Below are positions 38,012 to 40,985 of a stretch of DNA of 40,985 nt, piece after piece. The first letter of the stretch is position 1. Each line of letters begins with the position of its first letter. The position numbers and the translations under genes were made by a program. This DNA comes from Bradyrhizobium sp. (lineage in GTDB: Bacteria > Pseudomonadota > Alphaproteobacteria > Rhizobiales > Xanthobacteraceae): NCBI RefSeq assembly GCF_030693485.1, contig NZ_JAUYAN010000173.1, positions 1 through 40,985 on the forward strand, given 5' to 3'. Under the pieces are notes generated by a model that was given only the letters and a program-made list of their open reading frames with translations, searched no databases and was not told the origin of the DNA.

Positions 38012-39013
38012 ATGCCGGCTAAGAGAAAACCGCTCGTTGTTGTCACGCGCAAATTGCCGGACTCGATCGAGACCCGGATGCGCGAGCTGTTCGACGCCCG
38101 GCTCAATCTCGACGACACGCCGATGACGCCGGAACAGATCGCCGAGGCGGTGCGGACCGCCGACGTGCTGGTGCCGACCGTCACCGACGAAATTTCGGAA
38201 CAGCTTCTCAAGGACCCCGACTGCAAGCTGCGGCTGATCGCCAATTTCGGCAACGGCGTCGACAATATCGACGTGGTCGCGGCCCATGCGCGCGGCATCA
38301 CCGTCACCAACACCCCGAAGGTCCTGACCGAAGACACCGCCGACATGACCATGGCGCTGATCCTGGCGGTGCCGCGGCGGCTGTTCGAGGGCGCCTCGAT
38401 CCTCACCGAGGGCAAGAACTGGCCGGGCTGGTCGCCGACCTGGATGCTCGGCCATCGCATCGGCGGCAAGCGCCTGGGGATCATCGGCATGGGCCGCATC
38501 GGCCAGGCCGTGGCACGCCGCGCCCGCGCCTTCGGGCTGCAGATTCACTACCACAACCGCCGTCCCGTCGCGCCCATGATCGCCGACGAATTGGGCGCGA
38601 CCTACTGGGAAAGCCTCGACCAGATGCTGGCGCGGATGGACATCATCTCGGTGAACTGTCCGCACACCCCGGCGACGTTTCATCTGCTGTCGGCGCGGCG
38701 GCTGAAGCTGATCCGCAAGGACGCCTATATCGTCAACACCGCGCGCGGCGAGGTGATTGACGAGGACACGCTGATCAAGCTGCTCGAAACCGGCGAGATC
38801 GGTGGCGCCGGCCTCGACGTGTTCGAGAACGAGCCCGCGGTCAGCCCGAAGCTGGTGCGTCTGGCCAGGGCCGGCAAGGTCGCCCTGCTGCCGCATATGG
38901 GTTCAGCCACCATCGAAGGCCGCGTCGAGATGGGCGAGAAGGTGATCATCAACATCAGAACCTTCCTCGACAACCACAAGCCGCCGGACCGCGTGTTGCC
39001 AAGCATGCTGTGA
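38012..39013 (+). CDS. D-2-hydroxyacid dehydrogenase (glyoxylate/hydroxypyruvate reductase-like)
   Basis: A 333-residue dehydrogenase that probably reduces glyoxylate or hydroxypyruvate to glycolate or glycerate. It has the Rossmann motif GMGRIG at 159-164 and the catalytic R245 (NTARGEVID), E274 (FENEP) and H295 (LLPHMGSAT). The dinucleotide-binding loop has basic residues (NRRP, 182-185) instead of an acidic residue, suggesting NADPH preference. The ATG at 38012 has AGGA shortly upstream. Substrate is inferred from family only. No terminator is obvious in the short gap to the convergent gene. Confidence 0.9.
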   Translation: MPAKRKPLVVVTRKLPDSIETRMRELFDARLNLDDTPMTPEQIAEAVRTADVLVPTVTDEISEQLLKDPDCKLRLIANFGNGVDNIDVVAAHARGITVTNTPKVLTEDTADMTMALILAVPRRLFEGASILTEGKNWPGWSPTWMLGHRIGGKRLGIIGMGRIGQAVARRARAFGLQIHYHNRRPVAPMIADELGATYWESLDQMLARMDIISVNCPHTPATFHLLSARRLKLIRKDAYIVNTARGEVIDEDTLIKLLETGEIGGAGLDVFENEPAVSPKLVRLARAGKVALLPHMGSATIEGRVEMGEKVIINIRTFLDNHKPPDRVLPSML

Positions 39014-39124
39014 GGCCGGCAGGGCCGTTTGCAAAAATTCGCAAAACAACCCCATGTAAAGAACGGATAGATCACGGGCACCTGATAAAACACCAGATAT
39101 AGTATGCCGCGGCACGCTGAATAT

Positions 39125-39925
39125 TCAGCGGTGCGCACTCAGATCGACAATGACAGACGCATCGCCGTTGAGCGGATTGGACGGATCGCGCTTGTAGCGC
39201 AGGGTCTCGAACCGCATCGCGCGGGCGTCGATCATCAACAGCCGGCCGACCAGCCCCTCGCCGAAGCCGACGATTTCGCGGATCGCCTCCAGCGCCATCA
39301 TCGATCCCAGCACGCCCGCCAGCGCGCCCAGCACGCCGGCTTCGGCGCAGGCCGGCACCGTGCCAGGCGGCGGCGGTTCGGGAAACAGACATCGGTAGGT
39401 CGGATTGAACTCACCCCCGGCGTTGGTTTCATGCGCGCGGATCGTGGTCAGCGACCCGTCGAACATGCCGAGTGCTGCCGTGATCAGCGGTTTTCCCGCG
39501 AGGAAACACGCATCTGAAATCAGATAGCGGGTTTCGAAATTGTCGGAACCATCGAGCACCAGATCGTAACTGCCGATCAGCTCCATCGCATTGCCGGCCG
39601 TCAGCCGCGAGGCGTGCGCGGCGAAGCGGACATGGGGATTGAGCGCATAGATTTGCCCTGCGGCGCTGTCGACCTTCTGGCGGCCGATATCCGGCGTGGA
39701 ATGGATGATCTGACGCTGCAGATTGGACAGCGACACCAGGTCGTCGTCGACCGCGCCGAGCGTGCCGACACCGGCCGCGGCGAGATACATCAGCGCCGGC
39801 GCGCCGAGACCGCCGGCCCCGATCACCAGCACGGCGGCTTCCTTCAGCGCAGCCTGGCCGGGGCCGCCGACCTCGCGCAGCACGATGTGGCGGGCGTATC
39901 GTTCGAGTTCCTCCGCGCTCAGCAT
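39125..39925 (-). CDS. MoeB/ThiF/HesA-family adenylyltransferase
   Basis: A 266-residue E1-like enzyme that would activate a ubiquitin-like sulfur carrier (MoaD or ThiS type). It has the ATP-binding GAGGLG at 36-41, D60-type acidic position, N68/R71 region and the GSDNFETR motif at 126-133. In E. coli MoeB four cysteines hold zinc; here the first pair is TYRC (only C179) and the C-terminal pair is absent, so the zinc site is not kept. C193 (ACAEAG) remains. It lacks a rhodanese domain. Whether it serves molybdopterin or thiamin synthesis is not decided; no moa or thi genes are visible. Confidence 0.85.
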   Translation of the reverse strand: MLSAEELERYARHIVLREVGGPGQAALKEAAVLVIGAGGLGAPALMYLAAAGVGTLGAVDDDLVSLSNLQRQIIHSTPDIGRQKVDSAAGQIYALNPHVRFAAHASRLTAGNAMELIGSYDLVLDGSDNFETRYLISDACFLAGKPLITAALGMFDGSLTTIRAHETNAGGEFNPTYRCLFPEPPPPGTVPACAEAGVLGALAGVLGSMMALEAIREIVGFGEGLVGRLLMIDARAMRFETLRYKRDPSNPLNGDASVIVDLSAHR

Positions 39926-40044
39926 GATCTAGCTTGATCCTTTTTGATCGCCACTACCAATACTCCTGCCTGAACCATGGCGCAGCTGTTGCCGACCAGG
40001 CAGATGTGCTTAATTACGCTTACTTCAATCGACCGGGACCTGTC

Positions 40045-40985
40045 ATGAGATCGTTGCTGACGGCAACATTGATGTTCGCGGCGATGGGGGCTTCCGCCCA
40101 GGCTCAGTTGACGCCGCCGGCCACGGCAGGCGCCAGGCCGAAGCCCGTCACCACCGTACCGATCCGCCCCGCGCTGCAGACCCCGGCCGATACCGCCAAT
40201 GCGATGCCGCAGGCGGAGCGCCTGGCGATCCAGTCCGATCTGGCCTGGGTCGGGCAGTACAATGGCGCGATCACGGGCGAAGTCAGCGAGCGCATGGTCG
40301 CCGCCATCAAGGAATTCCAGAAGGGCCGTGGCAGCAAGCAGACCGGCGTGCTCAATCCGCAGGAACGCGGCATGCTTGCCGAGACGGCGAAGCGCAAGCA
40401 GGAAAACGTCGGCTGGAAGATCGTCACTGATCCCGGCACCGGCGCGCGGCTTGGCGTGCCGACCAAGCTGGTGCCGCAGCAAGCTTCCGACAACAATGGC
40501 GCCAGATGGACTTCGGCCACCGGCACCGTGCAGATTCAGCTGGCCCGCCGCAAGCAGGCCAATCCGACCACCGCCAAACTCGCCGAGCAGGAGAAGAAGG
40601 AGCCCGCCGGGCGCAAGATCGACTACACCGTGGTGAAGCCGGATTTCTTCGTGCTGTCGGGATTGCAGGGCCTGAAGAAATTCTATGTGCGCGGGACGTT
40701 TAGGGGCGATGAGGTCCGCATCCTCACCATCCTGTACGACCAGGCCACCGAGAACACCGTCGAGCCGGTGGTGATCGCGATGTCGAGCGCCTTCAACCCG
40801 TTCCCGGCGGGCGCGCAGGTCGCCGGCCCGCCGCCGCGCAAGACCGTCGAATACGGCACCGGCATCGTCGTCAGCGCCGACGGCGCCATCATTGCCGACC
40901 GCCAGGTCACCGACAGCTGTCTTGCGATCGCGATCGCAGGCCACGGCAACGCCGACCGCGTCGCCGAGGACAAGGATCACGATCT
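40045..40985 (+). CDS. Exported peptidoglycan-binding, trypsin-like protein (3' end outside window)
   Basis: The frame is open from the ATG at 40045 to the window end (313 codons plus two bases), so no stop is seen. A Sec signal peptide (LLTATLMFAAMGASAQA) is followed by a PG_binding_1-like domain (about 53-115; AIQSDLAWVGQYNGAITGEV, VAAIKEFQKGRGSKQTGVLN), a middle domain of unknown type and, from about residue 270, the start of a trypsin-like fold (YGTGIVVSADGAIIADRQV). In active S1C proteases this last stretch carries TNxHV with the catalytic His; here the position is Q287. It may be a non-catalytic protease homologue. The rest of the fold and the Asp and Ser sites lie beyond the edge. Confidence 0.8.
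   Translation, partial: MRSLLTATLMFAAMGASAQAQLTPPATAGARPKPVTTVPIRPALQTPADTANAMPQAERLAIQSDLAWVGQYNGAITGEVSERMVAAIKEFQKGRGSKQTGVLNPQERGMLAETAKRKQENVGWKIVTDPGTGARLGVPTKLVPQQASDNNGARWTSATGTVQIQLARRKQANPTTAKLAEQEKKEPAGRKIDYTVVKPDFFVLSGLQGLKKFYVRGTFRGDEVRILTILYDQATENTVEPVVIAMSSAFNPFPAGAQVAGPPPRKTVEYGTGIVVSADGAIIADRQVTDSCLAIAIAGHGNADRVAEDKDHD

Noticed and set aside
39919..40980. A 353-codon minus-strand frame at the right end
   Set aside because: Opposite strand carries a coherent signal peptide, peptidoglycan-binding domain and trypsin-like segment; the minus frame has no family features.

Overview
The window is chromosomal DNA of a high-GC alphaproteobacterium of the Bradyrhizobium / Rhodopseudomonas / Nitrobacter group, most likely Bradyrhizobium. 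The evidence is an Irr regulator with the GCPWHD heme motif next to fabA-fabB, an alphaproteobacterial Fur/Mur without zinc cysteines, a PraR-type HTH protein, the gene order murJ-trpS-usp-nfu-tsaB-rimI-fur-HAD-miaB-phoH-ybeY-corC-lnt, and many palindromic intergenic elements (ends such as cgtcattccggg or gtcgtcccggcc). This is inferred from protein families and gene order; no 16S gene is present.

Layout. (1) 1-12430, plus strand: envelope, tRNA and ribosome-maturation genes: murJ (5' end outside the window), trpS, a universal stress protein, an Nfu iron-sulfur carrier, tsaB, rimI, fur, a HAD phosphatase, miaB, phoH, ybeY, corC and lnt. (2) 12431-17241: praR, an M20 peptidase and trmB on plus; a PhyH dioxygenase and a DUF2336 protein on minus. 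(3) 17251-27857: the translation and RNA cluster rimP-nusA-ylxR-infB-rbfA-truB-rpsO-pnp, with a promoter and terminator-like hairpin before rimP and a long hairpin before pnp. (4) 28084-33205: oxidative-stress genes: a Tat-exported Mn-type superoxide dismutase, oxyR divergent from katG, then a GST. (5) 33289-36902: fabA-fabB-fabI on minus, divergent from irr. (6) 37074-40985: an exported SH3 protein, a D-2-hydroxyacid dehydrogenase, a MoeB/ThiF-like enzyme and the 5' part of an exported peptidoglycan-binding/trypsin-like protein that runs off the window.

How they work together. Most genes are core functions: tRNA modification and charging (trpS, tsaB, miaB, trmB, truB), ribosome assembly (rimI, ybeY, rimP, rbfA, rpsO), transcription and RNA decay (nusA, pnp) and envelope synthesis (murJ, lnt, fab genes). 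Two Fur-family regulators (Fur/Mur and Irr) and OxyR link metal and peroxide control to KatG and possibly to the divergent fab genes. I see no phage, insertion sequence with transposase, CRISPR array, tRNA, rRNA or toxin-antitoxin pair, and no clear new multi-gene system. The less ordinary content is regulatory RNA and DNA structure (rimP leader, pnp leader, oxyR-katG and irr operators), the palindromic elements including one with three hairpins on an exact 20-bp period, and a trypsin-like protein whose catalytic His appears to be replaced.
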